DNA of 55,790 bases from contig VMSV01000200.1 in NCBI GenBank assembly GCA_013791935.1, forward strand, positions 1 through 55,790. Direction: 5' to 3'. A program made the position numbers and the translations under genes. Below the pieces are notes generated by a model, which had not been told where the DNA came from, made no database searches, and was given only the letters and a program-made list of their open reading frames with translations. Positions within the stretch are counted from its first letter, which is position 1, and each line of letters starts with the position of its first letter. Positions 16,176-24,684 of the stretch are shown here, piece after piece. The DNA comes from Desulfobacteraceae bacterium. GTDB lineage: Bacteria > Desulfobacterota > Desulfobacteria > Desulfobacterales > UBA5616.

Positions 16176-17682
16176 CAGCCCTTTTAAGGTAGTACTTCAG
16201 CGAATATAAATGAATGTGATTCATAAAATAAATCTAGACTTATTTTCCTCTAGTTGATACAGCAAAAAGAAAAACTGTATCCGGAGGTAACCCATATGTT
16301 GAGCCCTGTTTTTGAACGTTTTGCGAAAAAAAGTCCGATAACCGTCATAGCCCGAGGGATGATGGAACGTGTTCTGCATCCAGAGCAATTGGATCAATGG
16401 TTTAGCACAATTGAAAAAAACCAATACACCAAGGATTTATTATTTTCATCTGTATTTGACATTATGAGTCAAGTTGTTTGTGGAAGCCATCGTTCCGTCA
16501 ATGCGGCGTATCAAGCCTCAAAAGATGAGATTTGCGTATCCATAACATCGTTTTACAATAAATTAAACGGCATAGAGGTCAGCACCTCGGCAGAACTGGT
16601 TCGATATGCCGCCGGTCAGGTATCCCCCATCATTGAAAAGCTCGAGGGCAAAAACGATTCGCCTCTGCCGGGTTTTCGGGTGAAATTGCTTGACGGCAAT
16701 TGTATCGAAAAAAGTCAGCATCGGATCAAAGAGCTTCGTAACATAGGGGCAGGGCCTCTGCCCGGAAAATCCCTTGTTGTTTATGACCCTGTCTTGCGGT
16801 TACCCATCGACGTATTTCCGTGTGAGGATGGTCATGCACAGGAAAGGTCGATGCTCAGCGCCGTTCTTTTATCGGTTCAGTCAAAGGATGTCTGGATTGC
16901 TGACCGGAATTTTTGTACGGTTGATTTCACGTTCGGAATTGTTTTCCAAGGCGCTTTTTTCATTATCCGGGAACACAAAAAATACCCTTGGAAATCTCTT
17001 GGCCAAGAACGATACATCGGTAAAACCGACACTGGGACCGTTTATGAGCAGAGGATTTCGGTTGTCGATCAAACCGGCAAATCCTGTTCATTCAGGCGCA
17101 TCCGCCTGACCCTTGAAAAAGAAACCCGCGATGGCGACAGGGATATTTTCATCATCACAAATATTCCGGAAGATGCCGTCGATGCTATAAAGATCGCCGA
17201 ATCCTATCGTAGCCGATGGAAAATAGAAACCGCTTTTCAGGAACTTACGGTATATTTCAATTCTGAAATCAACACGCTCGGATATCCCCGGGCAGCCTTG
17301 TTCGGGTTTTGTGTCGCCCTTGTATCCTACATGATACTTTCTGTTGTAAAAGCTGCGCTTGCAAGTGTACACGGCAAAGACACCGTCGAAAATAAGGTGT
17401 CCGGTTATTATGTTGCCGATGAGATCTCGGCAACATACCGGGGGATGACGATTGCAATCCCGGATGAAGAATGGATTGTTTTCCGGAAAATGAAAGTTCC
17501 TCAATTGGTTAATACATTGAAAGAACTTTCATCCAATGTTAAGCTATCGGCGTTTCTTAAACATCCCCGAGGGCCTAAGAAACCGGCTCCGGAACGAACA
17601 AGCAGCAAAACATCGCCCCATGTCTCAACTGCTAAAATCATAGCAAATAGAAAAAAGAAATAGTACTACCTTGAAAGGGCTG
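16176..17682 (+). mobile_element. complete IS4-family insertion sequence, 1,507 bp
   Basis: Terminal inverted repeats at 16176-16196 and 17662-17682 match at 20 of 21 positions (CAGCCCTTTTAAGG at the left end). An 11-bp target duplication CCCCGATCATC flanks the element at 16165-16175 and 17683-17693. One intact DDE transposase gene fills it, and its stop codon overlaps the right repeat. The undamaged repeats and duplication suggest a recent insertion. Confidence 0.92.
16296..17663 (+). CDS. IS4-family DDE transposase
   Basis: A 455-residue transposase. DDE-type acidic residues are in KLLDGNC, WIADRNFC and the Y-x2-RWKIE motif (SYRSRWKIETAFQELT), the YREK-like signature of the IS4 group. ATG at 16296 is preferred over a TTG at 16254, because GGAGG at 16283-16287 sits eight bases ahead and the family N-terminus begins there (MLSPVFERFAKKSP). 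The C-terminal tail is basic (IIANRKKK). The gene fills the insertion sequence and looks intact, so the element may still be active. Confidence 0.92.
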   Translation: MLSPVFERFAKKSPITVIARGMMERVLHPEQLDQWFSTIEKNQYTKDLLFSSVFDIMSQVVCGSHRSVNAAYQASKDEICVSITSFYNKLNGIEVSTSAELVRYAAGQVSPIIEKLEGKNDSPLPGFRVKLLDGNCIEKSQHRIKELRNIGAGPLPGKSLVVYDPVLRLPIDVFPCEDGHAQERSMLSAVLLSVQSKDVWIADRNFCTVDFTFGIVFQGAFFIIREHKKYPWKSLGQERYIGKTDTGTVYEQRISVVDQTGKSCSFRRIRLTLEKETRDGDRDIFIITNIPEDAVDAIKIAESYRSRWKIETAFQELTVYFNSEINTLGYPRAALFGFCVALVSYMILSVVKAALASVHGKDTVENKVSGYYVADEISATYRGMTIAIPDEEWIVFRKMKVPQLVNTLKELSSNVKLSAFLKHPRGPKKPAPERTSSKTSPHVSTAKIIANRKKK

Positions 17683-17727
17683 CCCCGATCATCCTAATTA
17701 AATACAAATTTTAAAGGAGCATATCTT

Positions 17728-18306
17728 ATGGGTAGATGGTCCAAAATCGAAATAGATGAAATCTTAGATTTTAATGGTGGCGCTGCTTCAGATATTGCAA
17801 AATACGATCGAATTATGCAACACTATTTGACCGAATCAGTAAATGTATTAAGTCAAAAGCTTGTAGGCGTAATGGAAACAATATACAAGGCACATCAAAG
17901 TGTGGATGAAAAAGCTGATGAATTGCAAAAAACCTTCAGAGAAATTACGGATAAACAAATCAATGCCTATGAAGAAAATGCTAATAGATTGATTGGTTCA
18001 AATACAAAAATATCTAATTCACAGAGCAAGCTTCAAAAATTTGTTATTTTTTTAACATTTGTTTTAGTAGGTGCAACTATTGCTTATACCTTATTTACAT
18101 GGCAATCAGTAAAGGCTACACTTGAATCTAATGAACTGCAAAATTCTTCTATACAAATCATGAAAGAAACAAATAAAATTCAACTGAGAACAGTCACGGC
18201 TATGGAAGAGGCAAATAAAATTCAGGAAAAAATGGCAAAAATAAATGAAGCTATTTATGGTTATGAACACGTTAAAAATATAAATAAATCTAATAATAGA
18301 CCTTAA
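17728..18306 (+). CDS. membrane protein with coiled coils, unknown function
   Basis: A 192-residue protein I do not recognise. A helical N-terminal region (1-100, rich in Glu, Lys, Gln and Asn) is followed by one membrane segment (about 104-124) and then a second helical stretch rich in MEEANKIQEK-like heptads. It is therefore probably a bitopic inner-membrane protein with coiled coils on both sides. AAAGGAG before the ATG supports the start. It is AT-rich, lies right after the IS4 element and precedes another unknown membrane protein after about 120 bases. A role in defence or in membrane signalling is possible but unsupported. Confidence 0.7.
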   Translation: MGRWSKIEIDEILDFNGGAASDIAKYDRIMQHYLTESVNVLSQKLVGVMETIYKAHQSVDEKADELQKTFREITDKQINAYEENANRLIGSNTKISNSQSKLQKFVIFLTFVLVGATIAYTLFTWQSVKATLESNELQNSSIQIMKETNKIQLRTVTAMEEANKIQEKMAKINEAIYGYEHVKNINKSNNRP

Positions 18307-18429
18307 GGGACAAACTGGTGTCAGAAATTGAATACCGATTAAAGTTTGACTATATGAATTACTATGAATTTATCAAAAACAGGTGAAGTTCGTTTGGTTA
18401 TGCTATGATGCACGGAAAGGAGCATCAAA

Positions 18430-18828
18430 ATGCCTATTGAAGAAAGCGACTATTTTGGATGGTACAATGATGAGATCACTCGGTACCGCGATCTTGAATG
18501 GCAACTGAGCGCCTATTCAATTGGCATATCGATTGCGATAATATTATTTGCCCAAAACTCTGATACAAAGAACCTTATAGCGCCATGGGTTGAAGGTTTG
18601 TCAATCGGTATCATGATTACTTTACTTTTTATAGGGCAGATACACATACATAAGAGATTAAACGAATATAGAGAACGGCGCTCACTCCTTATCAACAAAA
18701 AGGATCATATTGGAGATATTTCAGCTCCTTTTTTCCGCGGAGCTTTTGATACTGCCTACTTTCTTGGGTTTGTCTCTGCACCCCTCTTACTTGGGGCTGG
18801 CGCAGTATGGATATTATTGAACTTATAA
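18430..18828 (+). CDS. small multi-pass membrane protein, unknown function
   Basis: A 132-residue protein with three predicted membrane segments (about 27-41, 53-70 and 107-130) and a cytoplasmic-looking charged loop (HIHKRLNEYRERRSLLINKK). No family was recognised. The start has a GGAAAGGAG site. Together with the preceding 192-residue membrane protein it forms an isolated AT-rich pair bracketed by REP-like repeats, so the two may have arrived as a unit. The stop codon abuts the repeat cluster at 18829. Confidence 0.68.
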   Translation: MPIEESDYFGWYNDEITRYRDLEWQLSAYSIGISIAIILFAQNSDTKNLIAPWVEGLSIGIMITLLFIGQIHIHKRLNEYRERRSLLINKKDHIGDISAPFFRGAFDTAYFLGFVSAPLLLGAGAVWILLNL

Positions 18829-18960
18829 CCGGGGTCAATATAACCGGGGTCAAACCTTGTATTGTGATTTAGGGACAACATCCACAGATCAAGGTTTAAC
18901 CCGATCACCCTCACCGACCCTGTTCACCTGACCCCGATCACTTTTAGAGCGAATTTCGGA
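18829..18960. repeat. REP-like repeat cluster, copy A3
   Basis: Begins with two tandem ATAACCGGGGTCAA units. A copy of the repeat follows (GGGGTCAAACCTTG, TTGTGATTTAGGG, then CAGATCAAGGTTTAACCCG), and then further CCTGACCCCGATCA half-sites. No gene was found in it. Confidence 0.7.
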
Positions 18961-18969
18961 GAAATATAT

Positions 18970-19038
18970 ATGGGCGCTGAGCAATATACTTTAGCAAAAA
19001 AGTTTGAACGTGGGAAGGGAAGCGGGGTCAAGCCTTGA
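18970..19038 (+). pseudogene. 5' gene stub cut by a repeat
   Basis: A GGAG site is followed by ATG and MGAEQYTLAKKFERGK. The frame then runs into GCGGGGTCAAGCC, the start of the next REP-like repeat, and stops. It looks like the first 16 codons of a gene whose remainder was lost at the repeat boundary. The family cannot be told. Confidence 0.35.
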
Positions 19039-19102
19039 ATTGTGATTTATGAACAATATTCAAGGATCAAGGAGACTATCCCTTTAATGGTTAACCCCAG
19101 AT
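19018..19102 (+). repeat. REP-like repeat, copy A4
   Basis: GCGGGGTCAAGCCTTGAATT, then GATTTATGAACAATATTCAAGGATCAAGG, matching copies A1 to A3, followed by a degenerate AATGGTTAACCCCAG half-site. Confidence 0.68.
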
Positions 19103-19105
19103 ACA

Positions 19106-19162
19106 TGGTGTGACATCAAGGAAATTCATGAGTAGATGCTGGGCCATAAGAGTACACCTTAA
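19106..19162 (+). pseudogene. possible tyrosine recombinase C-terminal remnant
   Basis: Translation reads WCDIKEIHE, a stop (TAG 19133-19135), then MLGHKSTP and another stop. D-I-x-x-I-x-E-x-LGHKS is the conserved stretch before the catalytic tyrosine in phage-type integrases. The fragment is under 60 bases, so the call is tentative. Confidence 0.35.
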
Positions 19163-19242
19163 GAAGTTTCGTTGCCAGAATCAAGCTGGTCAATCGTTAT
19201 TCTGTCACGAACATAAACGCTTGCCAATCATTCTCTGGTCGG
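19163..19242. other. short non-coding stretch between remnants
   Basis: Nothing recognisable was seen between the recombinase-like remnant and the B-family repeat. Confidence 0.3.
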
Positions 19243-19390
19243 CTCTGGGGTCGGACCAAGCTAATAAACTAAATATATTCAGAAAACATTGAAAAAAGCT
19301 CTCTAAAAAGGTCTTAAACCTACCTTTTTAGCCCCGAAAACATGCTTTTAAGAAATCGAGGTCAAAAGAAAAAGAGGGCATCCGGGACCT
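19243..19390 (+). repeat. long dispersed repeat B, copy B1
   Basis: Starts GGGGTCGGACCAAGCTAATA and runs about 145 bases to CATCCGGGACC. It matches 21662-21825 along its length, with small gaps, at roughly three quarters of positions by eye; the shared blocks include GTCTTAAACCT and GCTTTTAAGAAAT. Shorter copies of its left end lie at 23363 and 24685. Confidence 0.65.
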
Positions 19391-19491
19391 TAAACTAATC
19401 AACAGGTGTGACTATGGCGCCATTTGTTCATGTGTTATTTAAGAAGAACTTAATCATTGTTAATTTCTACCAGTAAAAATTGGAAACCGTG

Positions 19492-20151
19492 ATGCGGATA
19501 ACTCAACCTAAAGGGAATAAAGGAAGCCTTAAGTGGATACAGTATTATATTAATGAAAAAAGGGAACTGTTTGATGAGAAGATTTTAAATGATCTGAAAA
19601 TTCAAGAAGACAGGATAAACTGGAAGTCTCCTATTAAAACCGATGAATATTCTGAATATCGAGACCTTGCGTTTCTAAAGCTTCTCGGTTTGGAAGAATT
19701 CGAAGAACAATTAAAAGCCTTTTGGCCAAAAAGGGGCCCTCAATGGGATGCACTTGCTATAACAAAAAAAAGAAAATATATGCTATTTGAAGCTAAGGCC
19801 AATATCCCGGAGATCCTTTCCTCCTGCCAGGCAAAGCATCCAGATTCAATAAAATTAATAAATAAATCGATCGAGACCACGAAAAGATATTTAGGCAAAT
19901 CAAAAGGAAAGAACTGGCTTGATGGATTTTATCAGTATGCAAACAGAATCAGTCACCTGTATTTTTTTCGAAAAGTCTGTAACATTGATGCTCATTTAAT
20001 ATTTGTTTATTTTTGTAATGACAAAACCCATATCCCAACAACAGTTGACCAATGGAAAGGGGCCATACAACTGCAAAAGAGCATGATGGCTTTAAATAGC
20101 CATAAATTGAAGCAATTTGTTCATGAGTTGTTTATTGATATTGAAAGCTGA
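19492..20151 (+). CDS. PD-(D/E)XK nuclease-like protein of unknown role
   Basis: A 219-residue protein. A GPQWDALAI strand followed by KYMLFEAKANIPE gives the D-x(n)-E-x-K pattern of PD-(D/E)XK nucleases, with a helical N-terminal part before it. The C-terminal half has ISHLYFFRKV and AHLIFVYF strands. It could be a restriction-like or repair nuclease, but no partner methylase or helicase is nearby. ATG at 19492 is preferred; an in-frame TTG at 19480 and GTG at 19489 also exist, and no strong ribosome site is seen. It is AT-rich and sits between repeats, consistent with acquisition. The fold call is moderate; the function is unknown. Confidence 0.6.
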   Translation: MRITQPKGNKGSLKWIQYYINEKRELFDEKILNDLKIQEDRINWKSPIKTDEYSEYRDLAFLKLLGLEEFEEQLKAFWPKRGPQWDALAITKKRKYMLFEAKANIPEILSSCQAKHPDSIKLINKSIETTKRYLGKSKGKNWLDGFYQYANRISHLYFFRKVCNIDAHLIFVYFCNDKTHIPTTVDQWKGAIQLQKSMMALNSHKLKQFVHELFIDIES

Positions 20152-20245
20152 AATAAGAGGCAGTTGTTTCCATTTTGTGAAAAAACAGAGGGGTCGCGTC
20201 TTGACTCTTGACAGATTGACGTGAGCATTAACGTCATAGAAAAGA

Positions 20246-20431
20246 GTACTTGCTAACGAAACAAAGAATTGCTTCTTATCTAAGAAAAATGTCAGGACGA
20301 TTGATGAGCATATCAAAAATATATATGAAGAATGGGAGCTTAAGCCTGAAGCAACTATCCGGAAATTCCGAATAGTTCAAAAAGAGGGCGAAAGAATTGA
20401 GAATGAATTGATCCATCTTCAGATACTCTGA
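20246..20431 (+). pseudogene. RhuM-family protein remnant
   Basis: The open stretch without a start reads FLSKKNVRTIDEHIKNIYEE and then ATIRKFRIVQKEGER. These match the central signature of RhuM-type proteins (virulence- and defence-associated, usually about 330 residues). It stops at TGA 20429-20431, after ENELIHLQIL. Only about 60 codons remain and the N-terminal side is degenerate. It lies 15 bases upstream of the Fic gene on the same strand; RhuM and Fic genes both occur in mobile defence clusters. Confidence 0.55.
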
Positions 20432-20446
20432 AAAGGAACCAAAAAG

Positions 20447-21532
20447 ATGGGGTTTAACCCGGAAAAACCATACAATAATTTGCCGTTGCTGCCGCCAAAG
20501 ACAGAAATCGAAACCAAGGCAACTCTTAAGAAGGCCATTTCTGCAAACAGGGCATTAGCAGAATTAAAGGGACTGGGCGAAACCATACCCAATCAGGCCA
20601 TTCTGGTTAATTCCATTATATTGCAGGAAGCCAAGGCAAGTTCTGAAATTGAAAATATTGTTACTACCCACGATGCTCTTTTCCGAGCCTTTAGTGCAAA
20701 AACCGGTCAAGTCGACTCAGCAACAAAGGAAGTCTTGAGATACCGGGAGGCACTTTGGGAAGGATTCAGCAGCCTGAGAAAGCGCCCTTTCCTGACAACA
20801 AATCTTTTTATTCAAATTGTCCAGACGATCAGGGCAAACAATGCCGGTATCCGCAATACGCCGGGAACAAAGATCGCAAATGCTGCCACCGGAGAGGTTG
20901 TATTCACTCCGCCGGAAGGGGAGAATATCATAAGGGATAAACTCAAAAATTTGGAGGAATATATTCACTCTCAAGATGATGTTGATCCTCTGATAAAACT
21001 TGCCATAATTCATTATCAGTTTGAAACGATCCATCCCTTTGCTGATGGCAATGGGCGAACCGGCCGGATACTGAATATCCTTTATCTAACACAAAAAGAT
21101 CTATTGGATCTGCCTGTCCTTTACTTGAGTAAATATATCATTGACCGGAAAACGGATTATTACCGCCTCCTCAGGGGGGTCACGGAACATGAGGCCTGGG
21201 AAAAATGGATACTTTACATGCTTGACGCAGTTGAACAAACCGCCCTTCACACAAGAGATAAAATTATGGCTATCCGGCATCTCTTGGCTGAAACGCTTGA
21301 ATTCGCAAAAGAAAAATTGACCACCAGAATCTATTCCAAGGATCTCATAGAGATTCTTTTCCATCAGCCTTACACGAAAGCCCAGTTTCTAGTGGATGCA
21401 GGGCTTGTAAAGAGACAGGCAGCAGCGGATTATCTTAAGAAATTAGAAGGTATAGGTGTTCTCAGCCTCAATAAGGTGGGGAAGGAAAATCTTTATCTTA
21501 ATAAAAAACTATACGATATTCTTTCAAAATAA
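20447..21532 (+). CDS. Fic-domain AMP-transferase with N-terminal inhibitory helix
   Basis: A 361-residue Fic family protein like Shewanella SoFic, which transfers AMP from ATP to protein hydroxyls. The catalytic loop HPFADGNGRTGR (His196-Arg207) is complete. The inhibitory motif (S/T)xxxE(G/N) is present as SSEIEN at 65-70, which makes this a class II, self-inhibited Fic. A Fic_N-type helical region precedes the Fic core (about 115-255), and a winged-helix domain ends the protein (about 300-361). AAAAGGAACC before the ATG supports the start. The target is unknown. Two perfect hairpins follow the stop codon. Confidence 0.92.
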   Translation: MGFNPEKPYNNLPLLPPKTEIETKATLKKAISANRALAELKGLGETIPNQAILVNSIILQEAKASSEIENIVTTHDALFRAFSAKTGQVDSATKEVLRYREALWEGFSSLRKRPFLTTNLFIQIVQTIRANNAGIRNTPGTKIANAATGEVVFTPPEGENIIRDKLKNLEEYIHSQDDVDPLIKLAIIHYQFETIHPFADGNGRTGRILNILYLTQKDLLDLPVLYLSKYIIDRKTDYYRLLRGVTEHEAWEKWILYMLDAVEQTALHTRDKIMAIRHLLAETLEFAKEKLTTRIYSKDLIEILFHQPYTKAQFLVDAGLVKRQAAADYLKKLEGIGVLSLNKVGKENLYLNKKLYDILSK

Positions 21533-21597
21533 CATGTCGATGTCAGCGACATGAATAAAAAACGTGTCGATAAAAATATAATATGTAGACACGTTTT
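21533..21597 (+). terminator. two hairpins after the fic gene
   Basis: Hairpin 1 has arms CATGTCG and CGACATG (21533-21553), starting directly at the stop codon. Hairpin 2 has perfect 10-bp arms AAAACGTGTC and GACACGTTTT (21559-21568, 21588-21597), ending in T-rich sequence and resembling a terminator. Both contain TGTCGA-type sequence and might also be binding sites. Confidence 0.55.
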
Positions 21598-21628
21598 GAT
21601 TAATATGCTTTGGTGCAAACTGGGGGCG

Positions 21629-21678
21629 GATGCTCTGCTCCGGGGTCTGACCAGATGCTCTGCTCCGGGGTCTGACCA
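21629..21678 (+). repeat. perfect 25-bp tandem duplication
   Basis: GATGCTCTGCTCCGGGGTCT plus five further bases is repeated exactly, at 21629-21653 and 21654-21678. The second unit merges into repeat B copy B2. Confidence 0.85.
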
Positions 21679-21825
21679 AGCTAATAGACTAAAAATATAA
21701 GGAAAAGATTGTAAGGCTACCCCTTAAAATTGTCTTAAACCTGCTTTTTCGAGCCTGAAAACGAGCTTTTAAGAAATTGAGATCAGAAACATAAAAAAGG
21801 ATAAGAAATAAAGCATCCGGAACAT
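21662..21825 (+). repeat. long dispersed repeat B, copy B2
   Basis: Begins GGGGTCTGACCAAGCTAATA and includes AAAATATAAGGAAAAGATTG, which recurs just before the MFS gene at 23407. It then follows copy B1 to CATCCGGAAC. No gene was found between 21598 and 21926. Confidence 0.65.
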
Positions 21826-21926
21826 CCCTTGACTGCTCATTAAAATCTTAATCGAAAGTAAGGATTGAAATTGAAAAAGTTCATCTCCGATAGCCCACAA
21901 GATTCCCAATTTAGGAGAAAAAAGGA

Positions 21927-23141
21927 ATGAAAAAAACTATGAAAAAAAACGCAGTGTTTTTGATTCTTTGTATTTTATTTGTGGCATCATTTTGCTTTTT
22001 ACACTCTTCGGCGGCTGTTGCAGAGGAACCGTCAGTAGATGCTTCTGTGGATGCAGAAAATTTCGGTAAGCTGAATAATCTGATGTTTTGGGAACCAAGG
22101 GAAAAACTGGCAGGATTTCGGAATATCGAAAAACTGTATAACACCAGAGAAATAGAGCGGAGTGACCAAGTCTATGCTTTATGCGCGGATCCAATAGATT
22201 TGTCCGGGCTTTCTTATAAACTAAATGAAAAGACGTATACGTTTGACGATTTCATGACACGAAACAGGGTTACAGGAATCATCCTTGTCAAGGATGATCG
22301 AATTCTTGCTGAACGCTATGAATTGGGGAACAACGTTTCAAGCCGATGGATTTCTTTTTCAGTTGCAAAATCAGTGGTGTCCATGCTGACGGGAGCTGCC
22401 ATAAAGGATGGTTATATCTCAAGTGTCGATGATAAGATCACAGATTACCTTCCACGATTAAAGGGGTCGGCCTATGAAGATGTATCTATCAAAAACATTT
22501 TGCAAATGGCTTCAGGTGTGGAGTGGAACGAAGATTACGCAGATCCCAAATCTGATGTGAACAATATGCCGAGTGATATTATCGGCTTACTTGAGATGCT
22601 GGGTCAGAAAAAAAGGGTGGCTGAGCCAGGCTCAAAGTTTAACTATAATACGGCTGAAACCCACTTGGTTGGCGCAGTGGTTCGTGGAGCTATTGGAAAC
22701 AACCTTTCAACTTATCTTACCCACAAGATCTGGCAGCCCATGGGCATGGAATCCGACGCATCCTGGTTGTTGCATGGCCCGGCTGGTGGTGAGATGGGAG
22801 GATGTTGCATCAATGCCATTTTGCGCGATTATGCCCGTATCGGGATTTTTGCTATGCATAATGGTGTACTTCCGGACGGAACAGAAGTTCTACCAAAAGA
22901 TTGGATGAAAGGCTCTACAACGCCATCTTCGTCCTATGCCGGATATGGCTACCTTTGGTGGCTCAGTCCGCGATCATTTTCTGCCATTGGTATCTTCGGG
23001 CAATCGATCTTTATTTATCCTGAACAAAACCTCGTCATTGCCATGCATAGTGCATGGAACCAGGCAGGTTCTGGGGAATATAGGGCCCATAGGCAGGCAT
23101 TTCTATATGCAGCAGTAGACTTGGTGGAAAATAATAAATAA
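21927..23141 (+). CDS. exported serine hydrolase, beta-lactamase/6-aminohexanoate-dimer hydrolase type
   Basis: A 404-residue protein with a clear signal peptide (about 1-32), so it is periplasmic. It has the class C beta-lactamase/DD-peptidase fold signature: nucleophile motif S-x-x-K as SVAKS (Ser145, Lys148) and the second motif as Y-N-T (Tyr240). The closest style is 6-aminohexanoate-dimer hydrolases and carboxyesterases (NylB-like) rather than true beta-lactamases. It contains WISFSVAKSVVSMLTG, MASGVEWNEDY and GYGYLWWLSP. The start is supported by TTAGGAG upstream. Its substrate could be an ester, an amide or a peptidoglycan peptide; sequence alone does not decide. Confidence 0.88.
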   Translation: MKKTMKKNAVFLILCILFVASFCFLHSSAAVAEEPSVDASVDAENFGKLNNLMFWEPREKLAGFRNIEKLYNTREIERSDQVYALCADPIDLSGLSYKLNEKTYTFDDFMTRNRVTGIILVKDDRILAERYELGNNVSSRWISFSVAKSVVSMLTGAAIKDGYISSVDDKITDYLPRLKGSAYEDVSIKNILQMASGVEWNEDYADPKSDVNNMPSDIIGLLEMLGQKKRVAEPGSKFNYNTAETHLVGAVVRGAIGNNLSTYLTHKIWQPMGMESDASWLLHGPAGGEMGGCCINAILRDYARIGIFAMHNGVLPDGTEVLPKDWMKGSTTPSSSYAGYGYLWWLSPRSFSAIGIFGQSIFIYPEQNLVIAMHSAWNQAGSGEYRAHRQAFLYAAVDLVENNK

Positions 23142-23362
23142 AAAAATCATGGGGTCAAACATGCCGTTGACTCTTAGCCTAATATATTGAATATGCAGGA
23201 AATCTTGGGGAGAAAAAGACTATCAGCAGTATGGCCAATTTGGTTAGGAAAATTGGTGAAGGGCCACTAAGTGTCAACGGCAGATCCAATGATATTCTTT
23301 GAGACTCAGGGGATACTTTTTTTATAGGTAAAAATCCTTACCCATCATTATTCCAAATGGAC
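23142..23362. other. non-coding stretch with half-sites of the repeats
   Basis: Contains ATGGGGTCAAACATGCCGTT and other half-repeats of the A family. No gene, promoter or RNA was recognised. Confidence 0.35.
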
Positions 23363-23406
23363 CTGGGGCCTGACCAAGCTAATGACCTAAAAATATAAGG
23401 AAAAGA
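23363..23406 (+). repeat. repeat B left end, forming the leader of the MFS gene
   Basis: GGGGCCTGACCAAGCTAATG is followed by AAAAATATAAGGAAAAGA, which runs directly into the ATG at 23407. The AAGGAAAAGA of the repeat is the only candidate ribosome-binding site for the exporter gene. Confidence 0.65.
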
Positions 23407-24627
23407 ATGGCAAGTGTTCATAAGGCCGGGATGGCTTTCATCCTGGTAACCGTATTCTTAGACGTTCTCGGAATCGGGATTATCATTCCAATCCTGCCGG
23501 AGCTGGTCAAAGACTTTGTTGGCGGAAGCACTGCCAGCGCCGGACGCTGGTTTGGCATCATCGCTGCTACCTACGCCGTGACGCAGTTTTTTTTCGCACC
23601 GGTTCTGGGTTCCCTCTCCGATCGATTCGGGCGGCGTCCAATCATCCTGATTTCGCTCTTCGGCTTTGGCGTCGATTACGTGATTCTGGGTATAGCGCCC
23701 TCCATCGGATGGCTCTTCGTGGGACGTGTCATTGCCGGTATCATGGGAGCGAGTTTCACCACTGCAAACGCTTACATTGCCGATGTCTCAAGGCCGGAAG
23801 ATCGCGCTCGAAACTTCGGATTGATAGGCGTGGCCTTTGGGCTCGGGTTCATCTTCGGTCCTGCCTTGGGCGGATTCTTAGGCGGAATTCACCTCAGGCT
23901 GCCCTTCTTCTGCTCAGCAGTGTTGGCTCTGATTAACTGGCTGTATGGCTATTTCGTCCTGCCCGAATCACTGCCTCGCGAGAAACGTGGAGACTTCTCA
24001 TGGAAGAACGCCAATCCCATGGGCAGCCTCATGGTATTGAAGACGTATCCACTGGTGGCTTACCTCGCCGTTTCGTTTGTCTTCATCGGACTGGCCCAGA
24101 GAGGTCTCGAGGTGGTCTGGGTGCTGTATACCGGATACCGGTTTGGGTGGGATGAAAGTACCAATGGTCTCTCGTTGGCTTTGGTAGGCGTTATGGCCAT
24201 TCTGGTTCAGGGAGTACTGGTACGGCCTTTCATCAAGCGGTTCGGTGAGCGAAGATCAATACTATTCGGGCTGATTGTGTCCACGCTCGGATTTTTGGGG
24301 TATGGTATGGCCTCTAAGGGTTGGATGATGTTTGCCGTCATCGTCTTTGGCGGGTTGGGCGGGGTTTCCGGACCGGCCATTCAAGGTTTGATCGCCAGCT
24401 CGGTCGCCTCGCATGATCAAGGGAAAATTCAGGGAGCGATCACATCTCTGATGAGTCTCACAAGCATATTGGCCCCCCTGATCTTTGCGGCTGGCCTGTT
24501 CAGTTACTTCATCTCCCCGGCCGCACCATTCGAGCTTCCCGGTGCTCCCTTCCTGTTAGGCTCGGTTCTCTCGGGAGTTTCGGTTTTGATTCTCATGCGA
24601 TTGTTCCGACGGATGCCAGCGGATTAA
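23407..24627 (+). CDS. MFS drug-exporter-like transporter (TetA/TCR group)
   Basis: A 406-residue 12-helix major facilitator. N-terminal [18 protein letters not shown] is typical of the tetracycline/multidrug (DHA1) exporters, motif A is [12 protein letters not shown] after helix 2, and a [10 protein letters not shown] helix 4 follows. It is an inner-membrane proton antiporter; the exported compound is not predictable. It is visibly more GC-rich than the neighbouring repeat DNA and the fic gene, and its leader is a dispersed repeat, suggesting separate arrival. No regulator gene adjoins it. Confidence 0.9.
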   Translation: MASVHKAGMAFILVTVFLDVLGIGIIIPILPELVKDFVGGSTASAGRWFGIIAATYAVTQFFFAPVLGSLSDRFGRRPIILISLFGFGVDYVILGIAPSIGWLFVGRVIAGIMGASFTTANAYIADVSRPEDRARNFGLIGVAFGLGFIFGPALGGFLGGIHLRLPFFCSAVLALINWLYGYFVLPESLPREKRGDFSWKNANPMGSLMVLKTYPLVAYLAVSFVFIGLAQRGLEVVWVLYTGYRFGWDESTNGLSLALVGVMAILVQGVLVRPFIKRFGERRSILFGLIVSTLGFLGYGMASKGWMMFAVIVFGGLGGVSGPAIQGLIASSVASHDQGKIQGAITSLMSLTSILAPLIFAAGLFSYFISPAAPFELPGAPFLLGSVLSGVSVLILMRLFRRMPAD

Positions 24628-24684
24628 TGCTGCGCACTGTGCACTAAAAGGGGGGGGGCTCATATGCTGTTGCATAGGGCGCTC

